Shown: positions 9,631-18,554 of the stretch, piece after piece
How the letters are laid out: the number at the start of each line of letters is the position of its first letter
How positions within the stretch are numbered: position 1 is the first letter of the stretch
Assembly (NCBI GenBank): GCA_965197395.1
Contig: OZ240205.1
Coordinates: 1 to 64,000, forward strand
Direction of reading: 5' to 3'
DNA: 64,000 bases
Origin: CAZYFH01 sp965197395
GTDB taxonomy: Bacteria > Acidobacteriota > Vicinamibacteria > Vicinamibacterales > UBA8438
Position numbers and translations under genes: made by a program
The notes under the pieces: generated by a model
Databases searched by the model: none
What the model saw: only the letters and a program-made list of their open reading frames with translations
Told to the model about the DNA's origin: nothing

Positions 9631-11373
9631 TCACGCTCCTGGCGGCCGGTACGGTCCCAGCTGGTACTGCGCCTTCAGCGAGAGCAGCCGACCCTCCCGG
9701 AACACGCTGAGCTGATACGTCGCGGGCGTCGACCGCAGCTCGCGTAACAGCCAGTGGTACAGCCCCGCGGCGCCGCCGCGGTCCGCGAAGAAGATCTCGT
9801 GCCCGAAGCTCACGAGGACGTCACCGGCTCTCAGCCCCGCGGCCGTCGCCGCGCCGTCCGGTTCCACGTCGGTGACGCGGAGGGCGACCTGCTCGGGAGC
9901 CGCCGGGATGTCGGCGGGTAGGGCCGCCTCCACCGCATCGAAGCCGAGCGTCGGGAATCGCTCCTCCAGCGACCGCACCGCGTGGGTTTCCCAGAAGGAC
10001 AGCGTGCCCTCGGGATGCCGTGGCTCCAATTTCTCGGCGAGCTTGGTGGCCACGGCGATCGACGCCGGGGTGTTCGGCACCGGCAATCTGAGGCGCGCCG
10101 CGTAGGTGCGGCCTTCGTCGTTCCATCGCTTCGCCTCCTCGAGCGCGACCTGCGCGGAGCGCTCGACTCGGCCCGAGAAGACCACCTGGTCGTTCACGCG
10201 GATCGTCACCGGGCCATCGAGATCCACCAGCTCGTCGTTGAGCAGCACGGTCACTGATCTGGCCCAGCGCACCGTGACATCGATCTCGCCAGGACCGGTG
10301 ACCCGCGCCCTGAGGAGCGCCTGCCGGGTGTCGGCTTCGATCCAATGGACCCTGCGGCTCGTCGGCACGATGCCGGCGTGGGGGACGCGAAGGACCTCGG
10401 GCGGTGTGGTTTCTCGCGGTCGCTCCTCCAGCCAATCGAGCACCCCCGGGTAGTGCTCCTGAAAGCTCTCGTGGGCACGGTCGGCAAACTCATGGAACAC
10501 GAGGTCGTAGCCGAGGCGGGTCATGATCGCATCAAGCGCCCGCGGGCCACCGACGCCACGGATGTTGCGGTCCTGCGCGCCGTTGAGCACGTAGGTGGGC
10601 ACCGGCGCGAGGTTCCGGAGCAGCCACTCACGCGACTCGCCTTCGGTCGACACGGGCACGATGGCGCTGAACCAGTCGGGGCGGGCGGCCGCATGGGCGA
10701 TCGAGAAACCCGCGCCGAGCGAGATGCCGGTCGAGACGATACGGTCCGGGTCCACGCTGAAGTGGGCCCGCACCGCGTCGATGACCGCTCTGGCCTCCTC
10801 GGGCTGAAAGATCTCGTAGGGAACGCGCTCCTGGGTTTGGCCGTCGTGGAAGACGACGTCGACCATCGCGGGCGAGGCGACGATCCATCCGGCCGCCTCT
10901 GCGGGGCCCGCCCACAGCTGGAGCATGTCGACCGCGCCCCCCAAGGCGTCCTCGACGCTGGCGGGCGGTCCCCCGTGCAGCGCGAGCATCAACGGCCAGC
11001 GCCGGTCTGGCGTATAGACGCTCGGGAGTCGAACGAGCGTGGGAACCTCCCTGCGGCCGGGCGCCGCGACCAGCAGCCGGTGCACCATGTCGCCGACTCC
11101 GGCAGCGGCCTCGAGCTCCGGGCCTGCGCGCATCCACCCCTCGAGGCGGCTCATGGCCTGGCGGTCGAGGCCCGAGAGCGATGGAGCCTCATCCTCGAGC
11201 AGCCCGGCCGCGCGCGTGAGCTCCTCGTCCGACGCGGGCCACAGGTAGGACCGAACCAGCTCCTGGCTGACCTGCGCAGCCACCGGTCTCGCAAGGCCGG
11301 CTGACAGGATCGCCGCCGAGAGTAGGAAACGGGTCGTGCCCAGGGCGGTGAGCCCCACTCTCCCGATCGTCAT
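9631..11373 (-). CDS. Exported alpha/beta hydrolase with C-terminal PDZ domain
   Basis: 580 residues with a signal peptide. A prolyl-oligopeptidase/esterase-like hydrolase core includes HGGPP near residue 133 and the nucleophile elbow GISLGAG with Ser218. A C-terminal PDZ domain contains VTDVEPDGAATAAGLRAGDV. Hydrolase plus PDZ suggests an esterase or peptidase that docks onto a peptide or protein. It is the last gene of the minus-strand group and meets the PQQ dehydrogenase tail to tail across 77 bp, with no clear terminator hairpin between them. The substrate is unknown. Confidence 0.82.
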   Translation of the reverse strand: MTIGRVGLTALGTTRFLLSAAILSAGLARPVAAQVSQELVRSYLWPASDEELTRAAGLLEDEAPSLSGLDRQAMSRLEGWMRAGPELEAAAGVGDMVHRLLVAAPGRREVPTLVRLPSVYTPDRRWPLMLALHGGPPASVEDALGGAVDMLQLWAGPAEAAGWIVASPAMVDVVFHDGQTQERVPYEIFQPEEARAVIDAVRAHFSVDPDRIVSTGISLGAGFSIAHAAARPDWFSAIVPVSTEGESREWLLRNLAPVPTYVLNGAQDRNIRGVGGPRALDAIMTRLGYDLVFHEFADRAHESFQEHYPGVLDWLEERPRETTPPEVLRVPHAGIVPTSRRVHWIEADTRQALLRARVTGPGEIDVTVRWARSVTVLLNDELVDLDGPVTIRVNDQVVFSGRVERSAQVALEEAKRWNDEGRTYAARLRLPVPNTPASIAVATKLAEKLEPRHPEGTLSFWETHAVRSLEERFPTLGFDAVEAALPADIPAAPEQVALRVTDVEPDGAATAAGLRAGDVLVSFGHEIFFADRGGAAGLYHWLLRELRSTPATYQLSVFREGRLLSLKAQYQLGPYRPPGA

Positions 11374-11567
11374 GGACGATGCCTCCTGTTGACGTTAGCC
11401 GATATTAGCCGTGTCGTTTGCGCTGCGTCGCGTCCGGCGGCACACGGCCGGCGTCGATCAGGATCTGGAAGTCACGCTCGAGACGATCGAAATACTAGGC
11501 GGGTCTCGGGCACGCGGTCAGAAGGGGCGCGACCGGCCCTGAGCGTTCGGCGTCACGGGCGTGCGCG

Positions 11568-13076
11568 TCAGCGCACCCCTTGGTCGATCTTCCGCTCCGG
11601 CGCGTCGGGACCCATCAGCTCGCGCAGCAGCGCCGCCGTGTCTTCGTGCGGGGTACGGAACCTGCCGCCGCGCCGGAACCCGTCGGCGACCTGCACGGGC
11701 ATCAGGTCCTCGTCGTCCTTCGCGTCGAGCTTGGCGCCGCGCTCGACCAGGAAGAGGACGATGTCGCTTGCGCCCCGGTAGGCGGCGCCGTGTAGCGCGG
11801 TCTCATCGTTGTCGTTCGTGGTGATGACCGACTGCCCGCGCTCCACGAGCATCTCGACCGCCGCGAGCGCCTCCGCCTTGGATCCGCGCACCTGACCTTC
11901 GATGAACCCGATGCCCGACGCCACCATCAGCGGCGTCGTGTTGTTCTCGTTCGCGATCGACGGATCGGCCCCGTGGTCGAGCAGGAGGCGCAACATGGCC
12001 GTATCGGCGGCCTTGACGGCCAGGAAGACCGGCGTCGCGCCGACGAGGCTCATGCGGTTGCCGTCGTACGTGCCCTTCGTGGGGGGCCGCGCTGTCAGGC
12101 GGGCGTTCACATCGGCGCCGTGGTCCAGCAGCACCTCGGCCAGGCCCAGGCTGTCCAGCAGGCCGGTCTGCGCCGGCGGGCACGGCATCCCCGTACGCTC
12201 GCAGTTACGGGCGCGCACCAACCCGTGCAACGCTGTTCCCCGCGGCCCGTCGCGGTTCAGATCGGCGCCTTCGGCGACGAGCCAGGCCGCGAGATCGTAA
12301 TGCGAGTTTCTGATGGCAGTGGCCAGCGCGGTCGACCCCAACCGGGGTGGCTCTGGCTCGGCGGCCGCCGTCTCGGCGTCCGCGTTTGGCGGTCGCCGCG
12401 GGATGACGTCCGCAGCGGCTTCATTGATATCCGCGCCGCCGGCGAGCAGCACCCGCACGGTGTCGATGTCACTGGACCGCGCCGCGAACAGCAGCGCGGT
12501 CATCTCTGCTTCCGACCGCGCCGCCACGTCGGCGCCCGCCTCGATCAACGCCTCGGCCGCCGTCGCGTTCCCCTCCGCGGCGGCCCACATAAGCGCCGTC
12601 TGCTCGTGCCAGCCCTCCCTCGCGTTGACATCCGCCCCGGCAGCCACCAGCCGCGCCACGACCTCCGGATTGCCGGTGCGGGCCGCCGTCATCAGCGGCG
12701 TCTCCCCGTACGGCGTGGCGGCGTTGACCGCGGCGCCAGCGTCGAGCAGCTTTCCGACGATGGCGGCGTTCCCATTGGTGGCCGCCAGCGCCAGCGGCGT
12801 CACCGTGTAGCGATTCGCCGCGTTGGCGTCGGCCCCCGCCGTCAACAGCAGATCCACCAGGTCGACGTGATCCCGGCGGACGGCCCAGTGGAGCGCAGTC
12901 GTGCCGTCGGCCTGCGGCACGTTCACGTCGGCCCCGTCCCGCACGAGCGCTTGCGCCGCGGCGTCGTCCCGCCGCTCGACTGCGTCGGCGAGCCGTGCAT
13001 CCGCGCCGGCCGCAGCGAGCCCGGCCGTCAGCAGCACGGCCCCCATCCCCCATCCGCCCACGCGCCTCAGATCCAT
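11568..13076 (-). CDS. Exported ankyrin-repeat protein, copy B
   Basis: 502 residues from the ATG at 13076. An upstream start at 13121 would put 15 residues before the signal, so I reject it. Signal peptide, then about ten ankyrin repeats (for example DGTTALHWAVRRDHVDLVDL), a proline/alanine-rich break near residue 215 and a second stack. The layout, the break and the final ETALHGAAYRGASDIVLFLV repeat match copy A at 5269. It lies about 75 bp downstream of the DUF1552 gene, so both sets share the order DUF1592-DUF1552-ankyrin. It is probably a periplasmic protein-binding partner of that pair. Confidence 0.9.
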   Translation of the reverse strand: MDLRRVGGWGMGAVLLTAGLAAAGADARLADAVERRDDAAAQALVRDGADVNVPQADGTTALHWAVRRDHVDLVDLLLTAGADANAANRYTVTPLALAATNGNAAIVGKLLDAGAAVNAATPYGETPLMTAARTGNPEVVARLVAAGADVNAREGWHEQTALMWAAAEGNATAAEALIEAGADVAARSEAEMTALLFAARSSDIDTVRVLLAGGADINEAAADVIPRRPPNADAETAAAEPEPPRLGSTALATAIRNSHYDLAAWLVAEGADLNRDGPRGTALHGLVRARNCERTGMPCPPAQTGLLDSLGLAEVLLDHGADVNARLTARPPTKGTYDGNRMSLVGATPVFLAVKAADTAMLRLLLDHGADPSIANENNTTPLMVASGIGFIEGQVRGSKAEALAAVEMLVERGQSVITTNDNDETALHGAAYRGASDIVLFLVERGAKLDAKDDEDLMPVQVADGFRRGGRFRTPHEDTAALLRELMGPDAPERKIDQGVR

Positions 13077-13152
13077 AGGTTGACTCTCCGCAGGAGCACC
13101 GGTGACGCGACCACTACCCACTCGATCTCCAGCCGCCCGACACCCTTGGAAC

Positions 13153-14493
13153 TTACAGCGAGGTCAGCGGGCCGGTGCTGTCCCCGAGCTGCTCGGTCGG
13201 GACCCCCACCATGTCGAGCATGCTCAACAGCAGGTTCGCCATCGGCGTCTGCGACGGGCAGTCCAGATGCCGACCACCCTTGCACCGGCCGGCGGCCCCG
13301 CCGGCCACGACGCAGGGGAGCGGCGAGTGATTGTGCAGGTTGCCGTCGCTCATCCCGCTGCCATAGAGGAGCAGCGCGTGGTCGAGCAGCGTGCCGTCAC
13401 CATCCGGCGAGGCCTGCAGCCTCTCCAGGTAGTAGGCCAGCGTCTCGACGTGGTAGCGGTTGACCTTCGCGAGCTTCTCGAGCTTCTCGTCCTTGTGCTG
13501 GTGGTGCGACAGCGAGTGATGCGGGTCATTCACCCCGATGGCCGGGAACGTCCGGTAGCTGGCTTCATGGCCGAAGGCGAACGTGATGACCCGCGTCAGG
13601 TCGGCCTGGTAGGCCAGGACCTGCAGGTCGATCATCAGCTTCGCGTGCGTTTCGAAGTCCTCGGGAATGCCGATCGGACGGTCGGGAACCGCGAGCTCCT
13701 GCGTGCTGTTGTACTGCTCGGTCATCTGGATGCGGCGCTCGGTTTCGCGAATCGCGTCCAGATACTCGGTCACGCGACGACGGTCGTGCGCGCCCAGGGC
13801 CCCCTTCAGGTCGCCCGCTTTCTCCGTGATCGAATCGAGCAGGCTCCGATCCATCCGCATCTCGCGCACACGCTCGGCGGCGCTGTCACCGTCGCCAAAC
13901 AACCGCTCGAAGACGGCCCGCGGGTTGCGCTCCGCGGGGTTGGGCGTCGTGGGGCTCCGCCACGAGATGTTGTTCATGTACGCGCAGCTATAGCCCACGT
14001 CGCAGTGGCCGAGAATCTCCGTCGCATCGAGCGCGATTTCGAGCGACGCCAGCGGCGTGGTCCGGCCGATTTCCCGCGCGGCGATTTGATCGGCGGTCGT
14101 CCCCACATGGAGGTCGGCGCCCTCGGTTCGTTTCGCATGCACGCCGCTCAGCCAACCGGCGCTCGCTCGCGAATGGTCCCCGCCCCCGTCACCGAGCGAC
14201 GCCAACTGGCGGTGGGCCAGATTGCTCACGACGACCACGCGGTCGCGAAACGGCGCGAGCGGTTCGAGCGTCGGCGAGAACGTGAAGTCGGTCCCCGCGC
14301 CGTCGGGTCTCCACGCCCCGTGGTACGCCCCGTTGGGGATGTAGATGCAGGTGAGCCGCCGCACCGGGTTGGCGGCCGTGCGTGTCATGGCCGATGCGGC
14401 CGGCACCATCGCATCCAACAACGGCAGCGCCACGGTGGCGCCCATGCCACGCAGAAACGTCCGGCGAGGGAGTGACTTCTTCGTGATGATCAT
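13153..14493 (-). CDS. DUF1552 protein with Tat signal, copy B
   Basis: 446 residues, a clear paralogue of copy A. It shares the N-terminal PRRTFLRG twin-arginine motif, the GDHSRASAGWLSGVHAKRTEG block and the histidine clusters (DPHHSLSHHQHKD; SDGNLHNHSPLP). It should be exported folded. Its start overlaps the stop of the upstream DUF1592 gene by 4 bp, the same coupling as in copy A. The function of the family is not known. It probably acts with the haem protein. Confidence 0.9.
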   Translation of the reverse strand: MIITKKSLPRRTFLRGMGATVALPLLDAMVPAASAMTRTAANPVRRLTCIYIPNGAYHGAWRPDGAGTDFTFSPTLEPLAPFRDRVVVVSNLAHRQLASLGDGGGDHSRASAGWLSGVHAKRTEGADLHVGTTADQIAAREIGRTTPLASLEIALDATEILGHCDVGYSCAYMNNISWRSPTTPNPAERNPRAVFERLFGDGDSAAERVREMRMDRSLLDSITEKAGDLKGALGAHDRRRVTEYLDAIRETERRIQMTEQYNSTQELAVPDRPIGIPEDFETHAKLMIDLQVLAYQADLTRVITFAFGHEASYRTFPAIGVNDPHHSLSHHQHKDEKLEKLAKVNRYHVETLAYYLERLQASPDGDGTLLDHALLLYGSGMSDGNLHNHSPLPCVVAGGAAGRCKGGRHLDCPSQTPMANLLLSMLDMVGVPTEQLGDSTGPLTSL

Positions 14494-16988
14494 GATTGTG
14501 ATCTCCGCATCCGAAATGGACGGCTCTGGACGACGCCCACGACGATCGACGAGAAACGGTAGTCGTTCTGGGCGGCACGGTTGGTGATTTGCCGAACCGC
14601 AGGCGCATCGGCGGATTCGACGCCGCGGCCCAAGGCATAGGTCAGCAACTTTTCGGTCAAGGTCGTGAGGAACCCGTCCGGGCGACTCACCAAGGCGTTC
14701 CGGAGCCCCTCCGAGCCCTCGAACCTGGTGCCGTTGGGCAGCGCGCCGGAGGCGTCAATCGGCGTGTTGGCCTCGCTGAGCACCCGCCACCGGCCGACCG
14801 CGTCGAAGTTCTCGAGGGCGAAGCCGAGCGGATCCATCGGGCGGTGGCAGCCAGCGCAGGCCGGATTCTGCCGGTGGCGCTCCATCGCTTCCCGCATCGA
14901 CCGCGGCTCGCCGTCGGTGTCCGTCTCTTCCAATGCCGGCACGTCCGGCGGGGCCGGCTGGGGCGGCGCGCCGATGAGGTTCTCGAGGATCCACTTGCCG
15001 CGCAGCACCGGCGAGGTCCGGTTGGCATAGGACGTCGCCGTCAACAGGCTGGCATGGCCCAGCACCCCGCCGCGCGGCCCGTCCGCGAGCGTGACCGGTC
15101 TGAAGTGGCTGCCGAACACATGGGGGATGTCGTAGTGCCGGGCGAGACGCTCGTTGAGGAACGTGGTGTTCGAGGTCAGGAACTCGAGCACGCTCCGGTC
15201 CTCGCGGATCACGCGGTCGAAGAACAGCTCCGTTTCGGTCCGCATCGCGGTCCGCAGGTTCTCGTCAAAGTCGGGGAATTGGATCGGGTCGGGGGCCGCG
15301 GACGCCACGTTGCGCAAGTACAGCCACTGCCCGCCGAAGTTGGTGACGAGGGCGTGCGACCGCGGATCGCGCAGCATCCGCCGCGCCTGCGCTTCGAGGA
15401 CGACCGGATCTGCGAGCTGTCTGCGCTCGGCCGCCTCCAGCAGCTCGTCATCGGGAATGCTGCTCCAGAGGAAGAACGACAGCCGCGACGCCAGCTCCAG
15501 GTCGCTCACCGGGTGGGGGGTGCCCGGCGCGCTGCCCGGCAGGTCGGTTTCGAGGCGGAAGAGGAACTCGGGGTCCACGAGCACCCGCTGCAGCGCGCGT
15601 CGGATGCCGTCGTCAAAGGTGCCCTCGGCGCGCCCCGCCTCGTAGAACTCGAGCGGCGCCGACAGATCCGCGTCGGTCACCGGTCGTCGATACGCCCGGC
15701 GCGCCAGGGTGGCGACGATCTGGCGCGCGCACGCCGCTTCCTCCTCGGCCTGGGCCGGGCGGCACGCGAAGATGCGGCTTCGGCTCGGCGTCTCGCCCGG
15801 CCCGGTCGGGTCGTAGGGGCCGTCGATGGCGAGACTGCGCAGGTGCGGCGGCCGCCACCCTTCCGCGATCGGATCGATATAGCTTCGCAAGAAGGGTTGG
15901 CGGATCCCGTCGTGTTGGGCGGCGCTCTTCCGGAGAAACGCCACCGCGACCTCGCGGGGCCCCGCCTTGACTGGTAGGCGGACCTCCAGGCCTGCGTCAG
16001 CGTCCATCGCGTACGCCAACCGCACCGCCCGCGCGGCCCGCTGCGCCGTCTCGTCGCCGCGCAGCTGGGTCTGGTTCTGGTTCTTCCCGGTGGCGCACGG
16101 GATGTTGATACCACCTTGCCGACCGCAAGGCTGCTGCCCCCCGACGGTAAAGAGGCGCACGCGCTCGCCGTCCACGCTCACTTCGATCTGGTACGGCTCG
16201 GCCATGCTGCGGACCGTCTCGATGACCGACCGCCGGAGGCGAAGCCGGATGATGTAATCGCCATCGAGCGGAAACTGGTGGCGCACGGCCATACCGCCCT
16301 GGGTGCCCAGGGGCAGTCCGTCGACGTGGTCGTCCTGCGTGAGATCCAGACGGGCGAGATAGGTCGCGATGGCCGGGCGCAACGTGGACGGTCCGACCGC
16401 CAGGCGGCTGATCTGCCGCGCCGCCGACAGGTAGCGTTCCATCAGCAGCGGGGACACGCTCAACACGTCGGCGATATTGTCGAACCCATAGCTGGCATCG
16501 TCGGGTGGGAGCAGCGTGGCGACGTCAACTTCGATCGCGAGCAAGTCGCGGATGACGTTGGCGTACTCCGCGCGGTTGAGACGATGGTAGGCCGCCGTCC
16601 GCGGGAGATCGCTCCGCGCCGCCCAGGCGACATCGAGCGCGCCTTCGAGCCCGGCGAGGAACTCGGCCGTCATCGCCTCGTCGGGCCGCGGCCGCGGCGC
16701 CGGGGGCATGGCGCCCGCGCGGAGCTTGCGGACGACCTTCTCCCATACCTCGGCGTCCTCGGCCACGTTCGCCACGTCCAGCCGATCGAGCGCCAGGCCG
16801 GCGGTCCGGAGCCGCTCATTGTGGCAAGTGACGCAGTAGCGATCGAGCAGGGCGCGGGACGGCGCAGCGTTGGCGTGAGACGCTGCGATGGGTTGCTGCT
16901 GCGGCGCGCCGGCCGCCTGAAGGCCCCCCAAGGCCGCAGACGCCACGACCATCAACCCGGCGGCGAGGACAGCCTCACCCTTGTGCAT
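14490..16988 (-). CDS. DUF1592/DUF1588-type exported haem protein (PSD1-like), copy B
   Basis: 832 residues with a signal peptide, haem motif CVTCH at 52-56, then DUF1587, DUF1595, DUF1592, DUF1588 (with CAGCH near the C-terminal third) and DUF1585, the order seen in copy A. It carries an extra cysteine-containing insert (QQPCGRQGGINIPCATG) in the central beta region that copy A lacks. That insert may form a disulfide or alter partner choice. It is the first gene of the minus-strand set. The nearest upstream neighbour is the ISL3 element, whose left end lies about 135 bp before the start and could affect the promoter. Confidence 0.92.
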   Translation of the reverse strand: MHKGEAVLAAGLMVVASAALGGLQAAGAPQQQPIAASHANAAPSRALLDRYCVTCHNERLRTAGLALDRLDVANVAEDAEVWEKVVRKLRAGAMPPAPRPRPDEAMTAEFLAGLEGALDVAWAARSDLPRTAAYHRLNRAEYANVIRDLLAIEVDVATLLPPDDASYGFDNIADVLSVSPLLMERYLSAARQISRLAVGPSTLRPAIATYLARLDLTQDDHVDGLPLGTQGGMAVRHQFPLDGDYIIRLRLRRSVIETVRSMAEPYQIEVSVDGERVRLFTVGGQQPCGRQGGINIPCATGKNQNQTQLRGDETAQRAARAVRLAYAMDADAGLEVRLPVKAGPREVAVAFLRKSAAQHDGIRQPFLRSYIDPIAEGWRPPHLRSLAIDGPYDPTGPGETPSRSRIFACRPAQAEEEAACARQIVATLARRAYRRPVTDADLSAPLEFYEAGRAEGTFDDGIRRALQRVLVDPEFLFRLETDLPGSAPGTPHPVSDLELASRLSFFLWSSIPDDELLEAAERRQLADPVVLEAQARRMLRDPRSHALVTNFGGQWLYLRNVASAAPDPIQFPDFDENLRTAMRTETELFFDRVIREDRSVLEFLTSNTTFLNERLARHYDIPHVFGSHFRPVTLADGPRGGVLGHASLLTATSYANRTSPVLRGKWILENLIGAPPQPAPPDVPALEETDTDGEPRSMREAMERHRQNPACAGCHRPMDPLGFALENFDAVGRWRVLSEANTPIDASGALPNGTRFEGSEGLRNALVSRPDGFLTTLTEKLLTYALGRGVESADAPAVRQITNRAAQNDYRFSSIVVGVVQSRPFRMRRSQS

Positions 16989-17122
16989 TCAGCCCCCTAG
17001 CGCAACCTTGTGCGCCTGAGCACAAACACGCCGCCACCTACGTGCCTTCGACAGGCTCCGCAACTATAGCAGCGCCATTCCCGGGGGAGCAACCACCGTA
17101 TTTCGGGCAGACTCCTTTAACC

Positions 17123-18468
17123 GGTTCGTCGCACGAATGTATGCGGGCTGAGTAGGGCTGCGGTTTGAAGAACATGAGTCTCATCAGGTACTTAGGAGTT
17201 GCAACGCTACCTGGGTATCTGAGAGGAGACTCATGCTCGTGGAAAGTCTGGTGAAGGCAACGGTGGAATTGCAAGGGTTTCGGGTGCTGCGGGTCACGGG
17301 CGACGTCGGCGGATTGGCAGCGGAGTTGGCCCCCGACGGGCGGTATGCGCCGCGTTGTGGTCAGTGCGAGCAGCGGGGCAGCTATCGGGACACCCGGTGG
17401 GTCCGACGCTTTCGCCATGTCCCGCTGTGGGGAATTCCCGTGACGCTCGTCTACGCGCCGCGACGGGTCCAGTGTGTGCGGTGCCGGGGCGTGCATGTGG
17501 AAGCGCTGCCCTGGGCGGTGGGCCGGCAGCGGTTCACGCGTGCGTTGCTGGTGACGATCGCGACCTGGACGCGGGTGTTGCCGTGGCAGCAGGTGGCCAC
17601 GCTGTTCGGGTGCGCATGGGGCACGGTGGAGCGAGCGGTCGAGGCGGCCGTGGCCTACGGGTTGGCGCACCGCGACCTCACCGGCGTGACCCATATCGGC
17701 ATCGACGAAATCTCGCGGAAGAAGGGGCACGTCTACGTCACCAACGTGTACGACCTGGCCCGGAAGCGGCTGCTCTGGAGCGGCGAGGGACGCAGCCAGG
17801 CGACCCTCGAGGCGTTCTTTGCGTTCCTTGGCCCCGAGCGCACTGTGGCGCTCGCCGGCATCTGCTGCGATATGTGGCAGCCCTACATCGACGTGATCCG
17901 GGTCCGGGCGCCCCACGCGGTGCTGGTGTTCGACAAATTCCACATCGTCAGTCATCTCATGGCGGCCGTCGATCAGGTCCGCCGCGACGAGATTCGCGAG
18001 AAAGGCCCGGCACACAAAGCGCTGATGCACAAGACCCGGTTCATCTGGTTGAAGAACCCCTGGAATCTCACCGAGACGCAGCACCGGCGCCTGGGCGAGC
18101 TCGAACACCTCAATCTGAAGATCAACCGCGCCTATCTCCTCAAAGAGTTCTTCGCGCACTTCTGGAGCTACCGCCGCGCGGGGTGGGCGAAGCGCTACCT
18201 GAAGCGGTGGTTCTGGTGGGCGACGCACTCACGCCTCCCGCCGATGCGCGACTTCGCGTGGCTGCTCCGCCGCCACGAGGACGACATCCTCAACTACTTC
18301 CGGCTGCCCATCGACAACGGCACCGTCGAAGGGTTGAACAACAAAGCGAAGCTCATCATTCACAGGGCCTACGGCTTCAGGACCGCCACGACCTACATCC
18401 GGAACCTCTACCACTGCATGGCGGACCTTCCACTACCCAAAACCGTGCATACATTTGTGTGAGGAACC
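17123..18468 (+). mobile_element. Complete ISL3-family insertion sequence
   Basis: A 1346-bp element. Imperfect terminal inverted repeats of about 25 bp (17123-17147 and 18444-18468) begin GGTTC and share an ATGTATGC core. It is flanked by an exact 8-bp direct repeat CTTTAACC at 17115-17122 and 18469-18476, the target-duplication length known for ISL3. Intact ends, intact transposase and intact duplication point to a recent, possibly active insertion. A 460-bp element at 55450 carries the same ends. Confidence 0.93.
17233..18462 (+). CDS. ISL3-family transposase
   Basis: 409 residues, full length for the family. The N-terminal zinc-binding region has cysteine pairs (CGQC and CVRC), followed by a helix-turn-helix and a DDE nuclease domain. 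Acidic residues are visible in HIGIDEISRKKGHVY, CCDMWQPYIDV and GTVEGLNNKAK. A GAGAGGAG ribosome site precedes the ATG. The stop lies inside the right terminal repeat. No lesion is visible, so it should be functional. It could also act on the non-autonomous relative at 55450-55909. Confidence 0.95.
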   Translation: MLVESLVKATVELQGFRVLRVTGDVGGLAAELAPDGRYAPRCGQCEQRGSYRDTRWVRRFRHVPLWGIPVTLVYAPRRVQCVRCRGVHVEALPWAVGRQRFTRALLVTIATWTRVLPWQQVATLFGCAWGTVERAVEAAVAYGLAHRDLTGVTHIGIDEISRKKGHVYVTNVYDLARKRLLWSGEGRSQATLEAFFAFLGPERTVALAGICCDMWQPYIDVIRVRAPHAVLVFDKFHIVSHLMAAVDQVRRDEIREKGPAHKALMHKTRFIWLKNPWNLTETQHRRLGELEHLNLKINRAYLLKEFFAHFWSYRRAGWAKRYLKRWFWWATHSRLPPMRDFAWLLRRHEDDILNYFRLPIDNGTVEGLNNKAKLIIHRAYGFRTATTYIRNLYHCMADLPLPKTVHTFV

Positions 18469-18554
18469 CTTTAACCTTCGAGTTTCCGCTCTTTCGGAGC
18501 CCCGGACCGTCGCCCCCGGGTCGACCGCCCAGGCACTGCATCACCGCGCGGCGT

